A DNA stretch of 64,000 nt, taken from assembly GCF_019039035.1 (NCBI RefSeq), contig NZ_JAHNZT010000001.1, positions 62,001 through 126,000 on the forward strand, in the 5' to 3' direction. The DNA is from Citreicoccus inhibens. GTDB taxonomy: Bacteria > Myxococcota > Myxococcia > Myxococcales > Myxococcaceae. The notes under the pieces were generated by a model, which worked only from the letters and a program-made list of their open reading frames with translations, did no database searches and was not told where the DNA came from. The position numbers and the translations under genes were made by a program. This document shows positions 57,101-64,000 of this stretch, in pieces (positions within the stretch are counted from its first letter, which is position 1; every line of letters begins with the position of its first letter).

Positions 57101-59971
57101 GAGTGCCTGGGCGCCCTGCACAGCCGAGGCGCGCCGGTGGACTGGCGAGGCTTCGAGCAAGGACGTGCCCGCCGTCGCGTGGTGCTGCCCACGTACCCCT
57201 TCGAGCGTCAGCGCTACTGGGCGGACGAGGCTGGAGCACGCGCCGGGCCAGCACGCGTGGGGCACCCGCTGCTCGGCGCACGCGTGGAGTCCGCCGCGTT
57301 GCGGCCTGGGGAGCTTGTCTTCGAGTCTCGCCTGGGCATCACGACGCCGGCCTACCTGGGTGACCACCGCGCCCGCGGCACCGCGCTGCTGCCCGCCACC
57401 GCACACGTCGAGCTGCTGCTCGCCGTGGCCGCCGTGGCGCTGCCCGAGCGCGCACCCGTCATCGAGGAACTGCGGCTGGAACACGCGCTCGTGCTCCCCG
57501 AGCATGGCGAACTCACCGTGCAGGTCGTCGCGCGCCCACGCACCGACGCGGCCTTCGAGGTGGAGGTCTTCCGTCGCGAGGACCCTCCGGGGAGTGGCGC
57601 GACCTGGACGCGCCATGCCGTGGGGCTCCTTCGCGCCGCGCGCGCCGACGAGCAACCTCCCGCGCGCCTGGACACGGCACGCGCCAGCACAGGCGAGGTG
57701 GAGACCGGGGACACGCACTACGAACGGGCCCAGGCCCTGGGCATCACGTTCGGCGAGGCGTTCCGCGGCCTGCGCGAGCTGTGGCGCGACGACATGGGCG
57801 TGGGGGCGCGCATCGAGAGTCCCGCGTGCCTCACGGCAGAGTGCGCGCCCCACCATGTGCACCCCGCGGTGTTGGACGCCTGTCTCCAGCCCGTGGTCGC
57901 CATGGCGCCGCCACCCGCGCCAGGAGAGTGGTGGGTGCCCGCGCGCTTCGAGCGGGTGCGCGTGCACCACCTGCCCTTGCCCGCGCGCCTGGTGAGTCGC
58001 GTCACCCAGCGGACTCCGCTCATCGCGGACGTGGCGCTCTTCGACGAAGCGGGGAACGCGTACCTCAGCGTGGAGGGCTTCGAGCTGCGCAGGACGCGCG
58101 GCGATGCGCTCGTCCCCGAGGCCCGTCCGGGGTTGGCCGAGGCGTTGTACGAACCCGGCTGGCGAGAGCAGGCGCGCCCCGTGCGCGAGGTCGTGCCTCC
58201 GCCTTCCACGTGGCTCATCCTCGCGGACGACCAGGGCCTCGGCGAGACGCTGGCGACGCAGTTGGAGGAGGCTCGCGAGTCCTGCATCGTCGCCCATGCG
58301 GGTGTGGGGTATGCGCGGCGAGGCCCACGACAGTTCCAGGTGGACCCCTCGCGCCCCGAGGACTTCACGCGGCTGCTCGATGAAGCCGTGCCTCCCGGAC
58401 GTCCGTTGCGGCAGGTGCTGTACCTGTGGGCGCTCGATGCGCCCGCGCCCGCCGGGCTGCAAGCCGAGGGGCTCGCGCGGGCGAGCGTGCGCATCTGCGG
58501 CGGAGCGTTGCATCTCGTGCAGGCGCTCACCGGACGCAGCGACGCGCCTCCCGCGCTTCACTTCGTCACGCGCGGCACGCGGGGCACGGACGTCGGACTC
58601 CAATCCGCGTTGTCGGGGCTGGGACAGGTCATCGCCCTGGAGCACCCCGAGCTGGGATGCCGGTGCGTGGACCTTGCCCCGGGGAGTGGCCTGGAGGCGT
58701 GCACGGAGCTGCTCGCCGAGGTGCGTTCGGGCAGCCTGGAGGCGCAGGTCCAGCTCGACGCGGGACGCCGCCGCGTGGCACGCCTGCGCCCCGCCGAGGC
58801 CCTGGGCTCGCCCGAGTTCCTTCGCCCCGACGCGACCTATCTCATCACGGGCGGCTTTGGCCGACTGGGACAGCTCGTCGCCCGCGCGATGCTGGAGCGC
58901 GGCGCACGGAACCTCGCACTGCTCGGGCGACGTGTCCCGCCGCGAGGCAGCGAAGGGCTCGCGGCGCTTCAGGCCACCGGCGCGAACGTCGTGCTCCTGG
59001 AGGCGGACGTCTCCAAGCCGCGCTCGCTCGCCGCCGCGGTGGATGGCGTGCGGCGCGCGATGCCTCCCTTGCGCGGGGTCATCCACGCGGCGGGCACCGT
59101 GTTGGACGGCCCCGTGCAGACGCAGTCCTGGGAAGCCTTCGCGAGCGTGCTGGCGCCCAAGGTCCAAGGCGCGTGGAACCTCCACCGCGCGACGCAGGGC
59201 GTGGAGTTGGACTTCTTCATCCTCTTCGCGTCCGTGGCGTCGCTGCTCGGCAACGCGGGGCAGGCCAGCTACGCGGCGGCCAACTCCTTCTTGGATGGAC
59301 TGGCCCGACACCGACGCTCGCTAGGACTTCCCGCGCTGAGCATCGCGTGGGGCCCCTGGTCCGATGAGGGCGCCGCGGCGGGTGAGGCCACCGCGGAGCG
59401 CCTCCGTCGTCAGGGGCTCGGACTGTTCTCACCCGCGCAGGGGCTCGCGGTGCTGCATCGCCTGTGGAGCCATCCCCACGCGCAGGTGGCCGTGGCCCCC
59501 ATCGACTGGAAGCCCTTCCTCACGACCCACGCTTCGACGTTCTTCGCGGACATGTCACTCCAGGTCGAGGCGCCGCGACGCGCGGGCGCCGCGAGGCTCC
59601 TCCAGCGCCTGGAGGCAATGCCCCCCTCGGAGCGGCATCCGCTGCTCCGCGCGCACGTGAGGGAGCAGGTGGCGGCGGTCCTTGGACTGGCGCCCTCGGC
59701 GGTCGGGATGGGGCGCGGCCTCTTCGACCTGGGGCTCGACTCGCTCGGCTCGTTGGAGATCCGCAATCGGTTGCAGGCCTCGCTCGCGTGCGACCTCCCC
59801 TCCGTCGTGGTGTTCAAGCATCCCAGCGTCGAGCAGCTCGCCACCTACCTGGCCACCGAGGTGCTCCGGATGGATCCACAGACGCTCGCCGGAGAACCTG
59901 GGACCGCGCAGGAGCCTCCCTTGGAGGAAGTCATCCGGCGACTGGAGCGGAAGCTGGAGGACCTGGGCTGA
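51146..59971 (+). CDS. hybrid NRPS-PKS: TubC docking-Cy-A-PCP-KS-AT-DH-KR-ACP
   Basis: 2941 residues from ATG 51146 (RBS GGAGGAG at 51134-51140). TubC-like docking domain about 8-55 (FDLGIRLWIEDGKLAID). Cyclisation domain about 78-510: LTDIQQAYWVGR, DxxxxD motif in DCTFVDSWS. A domain about 535-1030: IPTSGSTGRPQG, HHDMSLFDVF; pocket by eye D-M-F-N-F-G-V-L-W, closest to Cys/Thr/Ser types. PCP about 1085 (LGANSVHLV). KS about 1150-1570 (TACSTS, EAHGTGT, NFGHLD). AT about 1680-1970 (GHSLGEY; substrate motif RAAHS instead of HAFH). DH about 2038-2310 (DHRARGTALLP, HPAVLDACLQ). KR about 2560-2740 (TGGFGRLG, SYAAAN). ACP about 2862 (LGLDSL). No oxidase, ER or TE. Predicted product step: pyrrolyl-azoline, then one double bond. 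Confidence 0.95.
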   Translation: MRPVDGGVTALLTRVFDLGIRLWIEDGKLAIDAPHGALTAELREALAEHKAEVLALLEHGQGDARAAELPALLSRPRERHLPFPLTDIQQAYWVGRGGDVELGAAIHVYVEIDSATLEPERLGAAWRQLIQRHEMLRAVATPDGSQRILAQVPAYEVAVEDYRALPTEERERRLAAHRQRLEHQVLPLDTWPLFELRAVRLEDGHRLFFSLDCTFVDSWSVQILFRELMQCYATPDARLDPPEHRASFRDYVLATQALPETERYRRSREYWRERIGTLPPAPDLPRVPRARGARRPRFVRREARLERPRWEQLVQRARELQLTPTGLLLACYAEVLAHFSKSPHFTLNVPLYNRLPLHEDVGKMVGTFSSFLLVEVDHRAGGSFQERARALQAQLFRDLEHRDIGGVEVLRQLFRERGGISGALMPVVLTSFASGVEGWDSCWVDHLGRALGRVVHSVTQTPQVWIDHQLVFQDGGVFFNWDSADELFAPGLLDAMFAAYQGLLERLVTEPDVVREQPLRLTAPRVAAGPRRDSLGTDALLHTRFVEQALANPERLAVIAPERTLTHGELLARATALANQLSREGARRNHPVAVVMEKGWEQVVATVAASLAGAPYLPIDAGAPRERRWRLLADGGCELALTQPWLDAQLEWPEGVQRLPVTAGPAAPVHRDDVPVSAQGPDDLAVIIPTSGSTGRPQGVMLAHRGLVHALDETLREFQVGPEDRVLALTALHHDMSLFDVFGMLSAGGAIVLCEPAARKEPSRWAQLLRRERVTVWNSVPGMMEMLLAHAQERPEALAPTLRLAFLGGDWIPLSLPERLRALVPGVQPVSVGGPTETSLWNIWYRIGAVEPDWASIPYGRPIADTRYHVMDEALRERPVWVPGELCCAGVGVAQGYWRNPERTRERFVTHPVTGERLYRTGDLGRLLPDGNIEILGRVDFQLSILGHRVEPGEIEAALRAHPQVEGAVVVADGDRHAPRLVAYVVDKPGAALGAETLRAHLQERLAEHMVPAVFVFLERFPLGPTGKVDRAALPRPETALPSPAPRGPETSAAPPDVEEALAELVRDELRVPAVDRRRSFFELGANSVHLVRIAARIRRELGVDIPTAELFQNANLAALAAHLGRARRGEAGAPAARVLEARASALERGPIAIIGMSARLPGAPDVETYWRNLTGGVESVRFFTDEELLNEGLARELLQDSRYVKAGAVLEDIAGFDAGFFGLTAREAVLTDPQHRLFLECAWEALERSGYRPDATGKKVGVFGGKSMGHYLTPALDLSQPLPYFQRLFGNDKDFVATQVSYKLHLTGPSITLQTACSTSLVAVALACQSLWNRDCEMALAGGVSIKVPHHLGYLSEPDSGMFSPDGHCRPFDARAQGILPASGAGLVVLKRLEDALADGDHIHAVILGAAVNNDGGDKVGFSAPSRDGQAEVIARAQAMAGVAPHTVRYVEAHGTGTPMGDPLEIAALTQAFRLGTEDTGFCAVGSSKSNFGHLDTAAGVAGLIKAALSIERGLIPPTLHFDTPNPAIDFARTPFYVNTHLLPWPDDGHPRRAGVSSFGVGGTNAHVILEEAPRRVPERLRRRDATHLERPLHLLPLSARSPSALQVLSRRFEDLLADAPESALADIGYTASVVRSHLPHRLAIVGRTPREMREQLRAAREGLAAPGIMRGTAEGTPRVAFLFTGHGAHHPGMGRGLYETQPVFRRAMERVDGLLRPELDTPLVEVLYGKEGRRLAEVAYAQPALFAVEYALSEVWRAWGITPDAVLGHSLGEYVAALQAGVFSLEDAVRLVAARGRLIEQLGLEGETLVVLADEARIREAAAPFGTRLAIASLNAPENIIVSGEGPAVRALAEDLRGRGIETKRLEASRAAHSHLMDPVLPAFEDLARGIAFQPPCVPLVSNLTGRWARREVASARYWARHLREPVRLADGMRALGERGIHVFLELGPKPTMLWMGRECLPTQPALWLSSLRQGHDDWRQMLECLGALHSRGAPVDWRGFEQGRARRRVVLPTYPFERQRYWADEAGARAGPARVGHPLLGARVESAALRPGELVFESRLGITTPAYLGDHRARGTALLPATAHVELLLAVAAVALPERAPVIEELRLEHALVLPEHGELTVQVVARPRTDAAFEVEVFRREDPPGSGATWTRHAVGLLRAARADEQPPARLDTARASTGEVETGDTHYERAQALGITFGEAFRGLRELWRDDMGVGARIESPACLTAECAPHHVHPAVLDACLQPVVAMAPPPAPGEWWVPARFERVRVHHLPLPARLVSRVTQRTPLIADVALFDEAGNAYLSVEGFELRRTRGDALVPEARPGLAEALYEPGWREQARPVREVVPPPSTWLILADDQGLGETLATQLEEARESCIVAHAGVGYARRGPRQFQVDPSRPEDFTRLLDEAVPPGRPLRQVLYLWALDAPAPAGLQAEGLARASVRICGGALHLVQALTGRSDAPPALHFVTRGTRGTDVGLQSALSGLGQVIALEHPELGCRCVDLAPGSGLEACTELLAEVRSGSLEAQVQLDAGRRRVARLRPAEALGSPEFLRPDATYLITGGFGRLGQLVARAMLERGARNLALLGRRVPPRGSEGLAALQATGANVVLLEADVSKPRSLAAAVDGVRRAMPPLRGVIHAAGTVLDGPVQTQSWEAFASVLAPKVQGAWNLHRATQGVELDFFILFASVASLLGNAGQASYAAANSFLDGLARHRRSLGLPALSIAWGPWSDEGAAAGEATAERLRRQGLGLFSPAQGLAVLHRLWSHPHAQVAVAPIDWKPFLTTHASTFFADMSLQVEAPRRAGAARLLQRLEAMPPSERHPLLRAHVREQVAAVLGLAPSAVGMGRGLFDLGLDSLGSLEIRNRLQASLACDLPSVVVFKHPSVEQLATYLATEVLRMDPQTLAGEPGTAQEPPLEEVIRRLERKLEDLG

Positions 59972-62900
59972 TGCGCGCGCCCTCTTCCACCTCGACCTCC
60001 GAGGCCCTGCTGCGCCGCGCGCTGCGCGCGTTGGAGCAAACGGAGTCGCGGCTGCGCGCCCTCGAGAACGGGCGCCACGAGCCCATCGCGATCGTCGGCA
60101 TGGGCTGTCGCTTCCCGGGAGGCGTGTCGAGCCCCGAGTCCTTCCGCGCGCTGCTCGCCAGCGGCAGGGACGCGGTGACGGACGTTCCTCGCGAGCGCTG
60201 GGGCGTGGATGCACTGCACGCCCCGGAGCTGGATGTTGCTGGGATGCCCGTCACGCGACGCGGGGCGTTCATCGACGGCGTGGAGCACTTCGACGCGGCA
60301 TTCTTTGGCATCAGCCCGCGCGAGGCCGACCGGATGGACCCTCAGCAGCGGCTGCTGCTGGAGGTGAGCTGGGAGGCCCTGGAGCGCGCCGGCATCCCCC
60401 CCAGCGCGCTCGCGGGCAGTCGCTCGGCCGTGGTGATGGGGGTGGCGAGCCACGACTACTTCGGGCTGTCCACGCAAGCGCCCGAGGACATCGATGCCTA
60501 TACGGGTTCCGGCACGGCGTTGAGCGTGGCCGCGGGGCGGCTGGCCTATGTGCTGGGACTCCAAGGGCCGGCGTTCACGGTGGACACGGCGTGCTCCTCC
60601 TCACTGGTCGCGGTCCATCTCGCGTGCCAGGCGCTGCGCCATGGGGAGTGTGACCTGGCGCTCGCGGGAGGCGTGAGCCTGATGCTCACCCCCGTGCTCG
60701 CGATGATTGAGTCGCGCACGCGGATGCTGGCGCCGGATGGGCGGTGCAAGACCTTCGACGCGGCGGCGGACGGGGTGGTTCGCGGCGAGGGCTGCGGCGT
60801 GGTGGTCCTCAAGCGCTGGGAGGATGCGCGACGCGCGGGAGACCCGGTGCTCGCGCTCATCCGAGGCTCGGCCGTGAATCAAGACGGTCGCAGCGCGGGG
60901 CTCACCGTGCCCAACGGCGCCGCGCAAGAGGCCGTCATCCGCGCCGCGCTGGAGGCGGCCCGGGTGGCACCGGAGCACATCGGCTATGTGGAGGCGCACG
61001 GCACCGGCACCGCGCTCGGAGACCCCATCGAGGTCGAGGCGCTGGGCGCGGCGCTGACCCGAAACCACTCGGGCCGGGCCCCGCTGTGGGTCGGCTCGGT
61101 GAAGCCGAACATCGGCCACCTGGAAGCGGCGGCGGGCATCGCCGGGCTGATGAAGCTGGTCCTCGCCCTGGAGGATGGAGTCCTCCCCCCTCACCTGCAC
61201 TGCCAGACACCCAACCCGCGCATCCCCTGGACCGCGTTGGGTGTGCGCGTGGTGAGCGAGCCCACGCCCTGGCCCGTGCTCGGTGGCCGTCGCGTGGGCG
61301 GCGTCAGCGCGTTCGGGTTCTCGGGAACCAACGCGCACGTGGTGGTGGAGCAGGCCCCCTCGGCGCCAGAGGACACCTCGGGAATGTCGCGGCCCTGGAG
61401 CCTCATCACGCTGTCGGCCACGACGCCGGAGTCACTCGACGCGCTCGTCGCGCGGCACCGCTCCCATCTGGAGACACACCCCGCGCGCTCCCTGCGCGAT
61501 GGCGCGACCACGCTCCACTCGGGGCGCGCGCACTTCCGACACCGGTTCGCCTGCGTGGCGCGGACCCCGGAGGAGCTGGTGCGCAAGCTGCGCGCCCGCG
61601 ACGCCCTGGAAGCCGTGGCGAGCGACGAGCCTCCGCGAATGGCCTTCCTGTTCAGCGGGCAGGGCGGACAGTACGCGGGCATGGGGCGCGAGCTGTATGA
61701 GACAGAGCCCCACTTCCGCGACGCGCTGGACCGCTGCGCCGCGGGGCTGGCGCAGCGCATGGAAGCACCGCTGCTCGAAGTCCTCTTCGACAGCAGGGGC
61801 GACACGCTGTCACGCACCGCGTGCGCCCAGCCCGCGCTGTTCTCGCTCCAGTACGCGCTCGCGGCGCTGTGGCGCTCGCTGGGCATCGAGCCCATCGCGG
61901 TGTTGGGCCACAGCGCGGGGGAGTTGGCCGCCGCGTGCATCGCGGGCGTGTTCTCCCTGGAGGATGGGCTGATGCTGGCCGCCGAGCGCGGTCGGCTCAT
62001 GCAAGACCTCACTGAAGCCGGACGCATGGTGGCCGTCTTCGCCGAGCCCGAGCGCGTCGAGCGCGCCGCGTCCGCCCACGCCGGCCGGCTGGCCATCGCA
62101 GCGCGCAATGGGCCGCGCCATGTCGTCATCTCGGGAGAGCGGGCAGCCGTGAGCGCGGTGCTCGGCGCCCTGCACGCGGAGGGAGTCGAGTCACGCGGGT
62201 TGGAGGTCTCCCATGCGTTCCACTCGCCGCTGATGGAGCCCATGCTGGCGCGCTTCGCGGCCGTGGCCGAGCGCGTGCGCTACAGCCCGCCGCGGCACTC
62301 CTTCGTGTCCACCGTCACGGCCAAGGCGGTGAGCGCGGAGCTGACCGAGGCCCGATACTGGGTCGACCACATCCGCCAGCCCGTGCGCTTCGCCGAGGCG
62401 CTGAGCGCCCTCACGCGCGAGGACATCACCGCGTTCCTGGAGTTGGGACCGGGAACCACGCTGACCGAGCTGGCCCGTGGCCTGTTGCCTTCGTCCGCGG
62501 CGCCGTTGCTCCCCAGCCTCCGCCGTGACCACTCCGAGTCGCGGCGTCTCCTGGAGAGCCTGGGCGCGCTGTACGTCCAAGGCGCGCCCGTGCGCTGGGC
62601 CGGGCTGGAGGCGGGTGCGCCAGGGCGCCGCGTCGCGCTCCCGACCTACCCCTTCGAGCGCCGCCGCCACTGGCTCCCCACCGCGCGGACGCCCTTCACC
62701 GTCCCTCCGCGCAGCGCGGCCTCGGAGGCTTCACCCGAGCACCCGTTGCTCGGGCGCCGCCTGGGCTCGCCCGTGCACGGGCGCGATGAGCTGCACTTCG
62801 AGGCACACCTGGGCACGGCTTCGCCGCCCCTGCTCGGACAACACCGCGTCTTCGGTCGCGCCGTGTTCCCCGCCACCGCATTCATCGAGCTGGCACTCGC

Positions 62901-64000
62901 CGCTGGCGCGCAGGCCTTCCGCACCGAAGCCCTGCGCGTGGAAGGGCTGGAGCTCACCCATCCCCTGCTCCTCCCCGACGAAGGCACCCTCCGCGTCCAC
63001 ACCGTGGTGGATCCCGTGGAGGACGACCAGCGAGCGGTCCGTGTCTTCAGCCAGGGAGAGGGCGACAGCGAGACATCCGCCTGGCGCCTGCACATGAGCT
63101 GCGCGGTGCGCCGCGAGGAGGAGCCCCGTCCCGAACGCCGCGCGAGGCCGGGCACGTCGGGAGAGGCGCGGCTCGACATCGAGGCGCATCACCAGCGCAC
63201 CCGCGAGCACGGCCTGGAGCTGGGCCCCCTCTTTCGCGCCCTTCAATCCCTGTGGCGCACACCGCGCGGAGGGGCCGCGCATGGGGTCCTCCCGCCCTTC
63301 ACGGAGCGCTATGTCCTGCACCCCGCGTTGCTCGACGTCTGCCTCCAGTCCCTGAGCGTGGGCTTCGGCGCGGCCGTGGAGGGTGAGGCGTTCCTGCCGG
63401 TGAGCGTGCACCGGCTCACGGTGCACGAGCCGCCCCACGCGGAGGCCTACTGCGAGGCCCAGCCGGGGCCGGTCTCCGACGAGGGTCGGCTGCGCGTCGA
63501 CGCGCGGCTGGTCGCCGGAGATGGGCGCGTGCTCGTCACCGTGGAGGGACTGGAGCTGCGCCGCGCGCGCCGAGAGGCCGTGCTGGGCGGGCTCGCCTCC
63601 GCGGACTGGCTCTACGCCGTGGAGTGGAGACCCGCGCCCCGAGGCGAGCGAAGCGCCGACTTCATCCCGCGCCCTGCCGACGTGGCCACGGCCCTGGAGC
63701 CTCGCCTCGCGACCTTGGTCTCTCCCGCTGAGACCAGGGCCTACGAGGACGTCCTGATCCGACTGGAGACGATGAGCCTGGGCTTCATCCACGCGGCGTT
63801 CCATCGAATGGGGGCGGACTTTCGCCCCGGGCAGCACCTCGGCACGAGTGAGCTCGCGACACGGCTCCAGGTCGTCCCCTCGCAGCGTCGGTTGTTCGGG
63901 CGAATGCTGCACATCCTCGGCGAGGAAGGCCTCTTGGAGCGCGTCGGCATGGGCTGGCGCGTGCGACACGTCCTGCCGGATACACCCTGGCATCCCTCCC
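59971..64000 (+). CDS. type I PKS, KS-AT-DH-(C-methyltransferase), 3' end outside window
   Basis: 1343 codons, starting at an ATG that overlaps the previous stop (TGATG). A helical N-terminal docking stretch ([25 protein letters not shown], residues 9-33) suits class 1-like PKS docking. KS about 38-460: TACSSS (206), EAHGTGT (341), NIGHLE (383). AT about 555-850: GHSAGEL, and SHAFHS predicting malonyl. DH about 920-1200: [21 protein letters not shown]. After VEWRP (1216) comes [20 protein letters not shown] and [18 protein letters not shown], the helical start of a PKS C-methyltransferase. KR and ACP are expected beyond the edge. It extends the chain by a methylated unit and possibly acts iteratively. 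Confidence 0.95.
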   Translation, partial: MRAPSSTSTSEALLRRALRALEQTESRLRALENGRHEPIAIVGMGCRFPGGVSSPESFRALLASGRDAVTDVPRERWGVDALHAPELDVAGMPVTRRGAFIDGVEHFDAAFFGISPREADRMDPQQRLLLEVSWEALERAGIPPSALAGSRSAVVMGVASHDYFGLSTQAPEDIDAYTGSGTALSVAAGRLAYVLGLQGPAFTVDTACSSSLVAVHLACQALRHGECDLALAGGVSLMLTPVLAMIESRTRMLAPDGRCKTFDAAADGVVRGEGCGVVVLKRWEDARRAGDPVLALIRGSAVNQDGRSAGLTVPNGAAQEAVIRAALEAARVAPEHIGYVEAHGTGTALGDPIEVEALGAALTRNHSGRAPLWVGSVKPNIGHLEAAAGIAGLMKLVLALEDGVLPPHLHCQTPNPRIPWTALGVRVVSEPTPWPVLGGRRVGGVSAFGFSGTNAHVVVEQAPSAPEDTSGMSRPWSLITLSATTPESLDALVARHRSHLETHPARSLRDGATTLHSGRAHFRHRFACVARTPEELVRKLRARDALEAVASDEPPRMAFLFSGQGGQYAGMGRELYETEPHFRDALDRCAAGLAQRMEAPLLEVLFDSRGDTLSRTACAQPALFSLQYALAALWRSLGIEPIAVLGHSAGELAAACIAGVFSLEDGLMLAAERGRLMQDLTEAGRMVAVFAEPERVERAASAHAGRLAIAARNGPRHVVISGERAAVSAVLGALHAEGVESRGLEVSHAFHSPLMEPMLARFAAVAERVRYSPPRHSFVSTVTAKAVSAELTEARYWVDHIRQPVRFAEALSALTREDITAFLELGPGTTLTELARGLLPSSAAPLLPSLRRDHSESRRLLESLGALYVQGAPVRWAGLEAGAPGRRVALPTYPFERRRHWLPTARTPFTVPPRSAASEASPEHPLLGRRLGSPVHGRDELHFEAHLGTASPPLLGQHRVFGRAVFPATAFIELALAAGAQAFRTEALRVEGLELTHPLLLPDEGTLRVHTVVDPVEDDQRAVRVFSQGEGDSETSAWRLHMSCAVRREEEPRPERRARPGTSGEARLDIEAHHQRTREHGLELGPLFRALQSLWRTPRGGAAHGVLPPFTERYVLHPALLDVCLQSLSVGFGAAVEGEAFLPVSVHRLTVHEPPHAEAYCEAQPGPVSDEGRLRVDARLVAGDGRVLVTVEGLELRRARREAVLGGLASADWLYAVEWRPAPRGERSADFIPRPADVATALEPRLATLVSPAETRAYEDVLIRLETMSLGFIHAAFHRMGADFRPGQHLGTSELATRLQVVPSQRRLFGRMLHILGEEGLLERVGMGWRVRHVLPDTPWHPS

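Larger units (their letters stand above)
43280..64000 (+). other. biosynthetic gene cluster: pyrrolyl-azoline polyene-type NRPS/PKS (right part missing)
   Basis: Eight rightward genes with gaps of at most 81 bases or with overlapping starts and stops: radical SAM, prolyl oxidase, proline ligase, carrier, C-PCP, MDR reductase, Cy-containing NRPS/PKS, PKS. The left border is set by the terminator at 43039-43078. The combination of a pyrrole starter, a heterocyclisation module and DH/KR polyketide modules matches DKxanthene-type yellow pigments, known from Myxococcus and Stigmatella. The assignment is by logic, not by alignment. Confidence 0.8.

Noticed and set aside
55607-59311. 1234-codon leftward open frame antisense to the NRPS/PKS
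   Set aside because: Its composition is that of the complement of PKS codons; no motif is seen, and the plus strand has complete KS, AT, DH and KR signatures.

Overview
High-GC (about 70% by eye) bacterial DNA that reads as a myxobacterium of the Myxococcus/Corallococcus type. The evidence is the third-position GC bias, the many one-component regulators with divergently transcribed partners, the WD40 and PD40 beta-propeller proteins, the M4, M3 and S41 peptidases, and a hybrid NRPS/PKS locus of myxobacterial style. No rRNA, tRNA, CRISPR array, transposase or intact insertion sequence was seen.

Layout. 1-2.0 kb: C-terminally cut WD40 protein. 2.1-9.2 kb: a partly duplicated block. An uncharacterised gene, a MarR regulator, an NAD(P)-binding protein and an ECF sigma factor with a SnoaL-like tail occur twice around an FAD monooxygenase. 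The left copy keeps only the uncharacterised gene. The right copy keeps MarR, NmrA-like and sigma but has a broken uncharacterised gene. The surviving sigma factor lies head to head with a carboxymuconolactone decarboxylase/AhpD-like gene. 9.5-16.2 kb: PadR/DUF1048 pair, serine beta-lactamase-fold hydrolase, LysE exporter with LysR regulator, ankyrin protein, di-heme cytochrome c peroxidase. 16.5-30.9 kb: Tat-exported hydrolase, ATP-grasp protein, MFS pump/LysR pair, Lrp regulator/M3 peptidase pair, DoxX-like and DUF3052-like proteins, S41 peptidase, an Ada plus 2OG-Fe(II) oxygenase operon, oleate hydratase. 31.0-43.0 kb: two-gene unit with a TIM-barrel-like protein, M4 metalloprotease, Lys/Arg-rich histone-like protein, DUF3224/AraC pair, PD40 secreted protein, LytS/LytTR two-component system, DoxX, S9-peptidase remnant, aromatic-ring monooxygenase, secreted Pro/Ala-rich protein.

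43.3-64.0 kb (runs off the right edge): one rightward biosynthetic operon. It contains a cobalamin-type radical SAM protein, an acyl-CoA-dehydrogenase-like oxidase, a stand-alone adenylation enzyme whose nine-residue pocket reads DLLYLALVC (the L-proline code of PltF-type ligases), a free carrier protein, a condensation-carrier didomain with no adenylation domain, an MDR reductase, a 2941-residue TubC-Cy-A-PCP-KS-AT-DH-KR-ACP hybrid, and a KS-AT-DH-(C-methyltransferase) PKS that is cut off. Inferred logic: proline is loaded and oxidised to pyrrolyl-2-carboxyl-S-carrier, condensed and cyclised with Ser/Thr/Cys to a pyrrolyl-azoline, then extended as a conjugated, C-methylated polyene. This matches the chemistry of DKxanthene-like pyrrole-oxazole polyene pigments. 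The radical SAM enzyme, the A-less C-PCP protein and the free reductase are the parts whose role is not explained by that logic.
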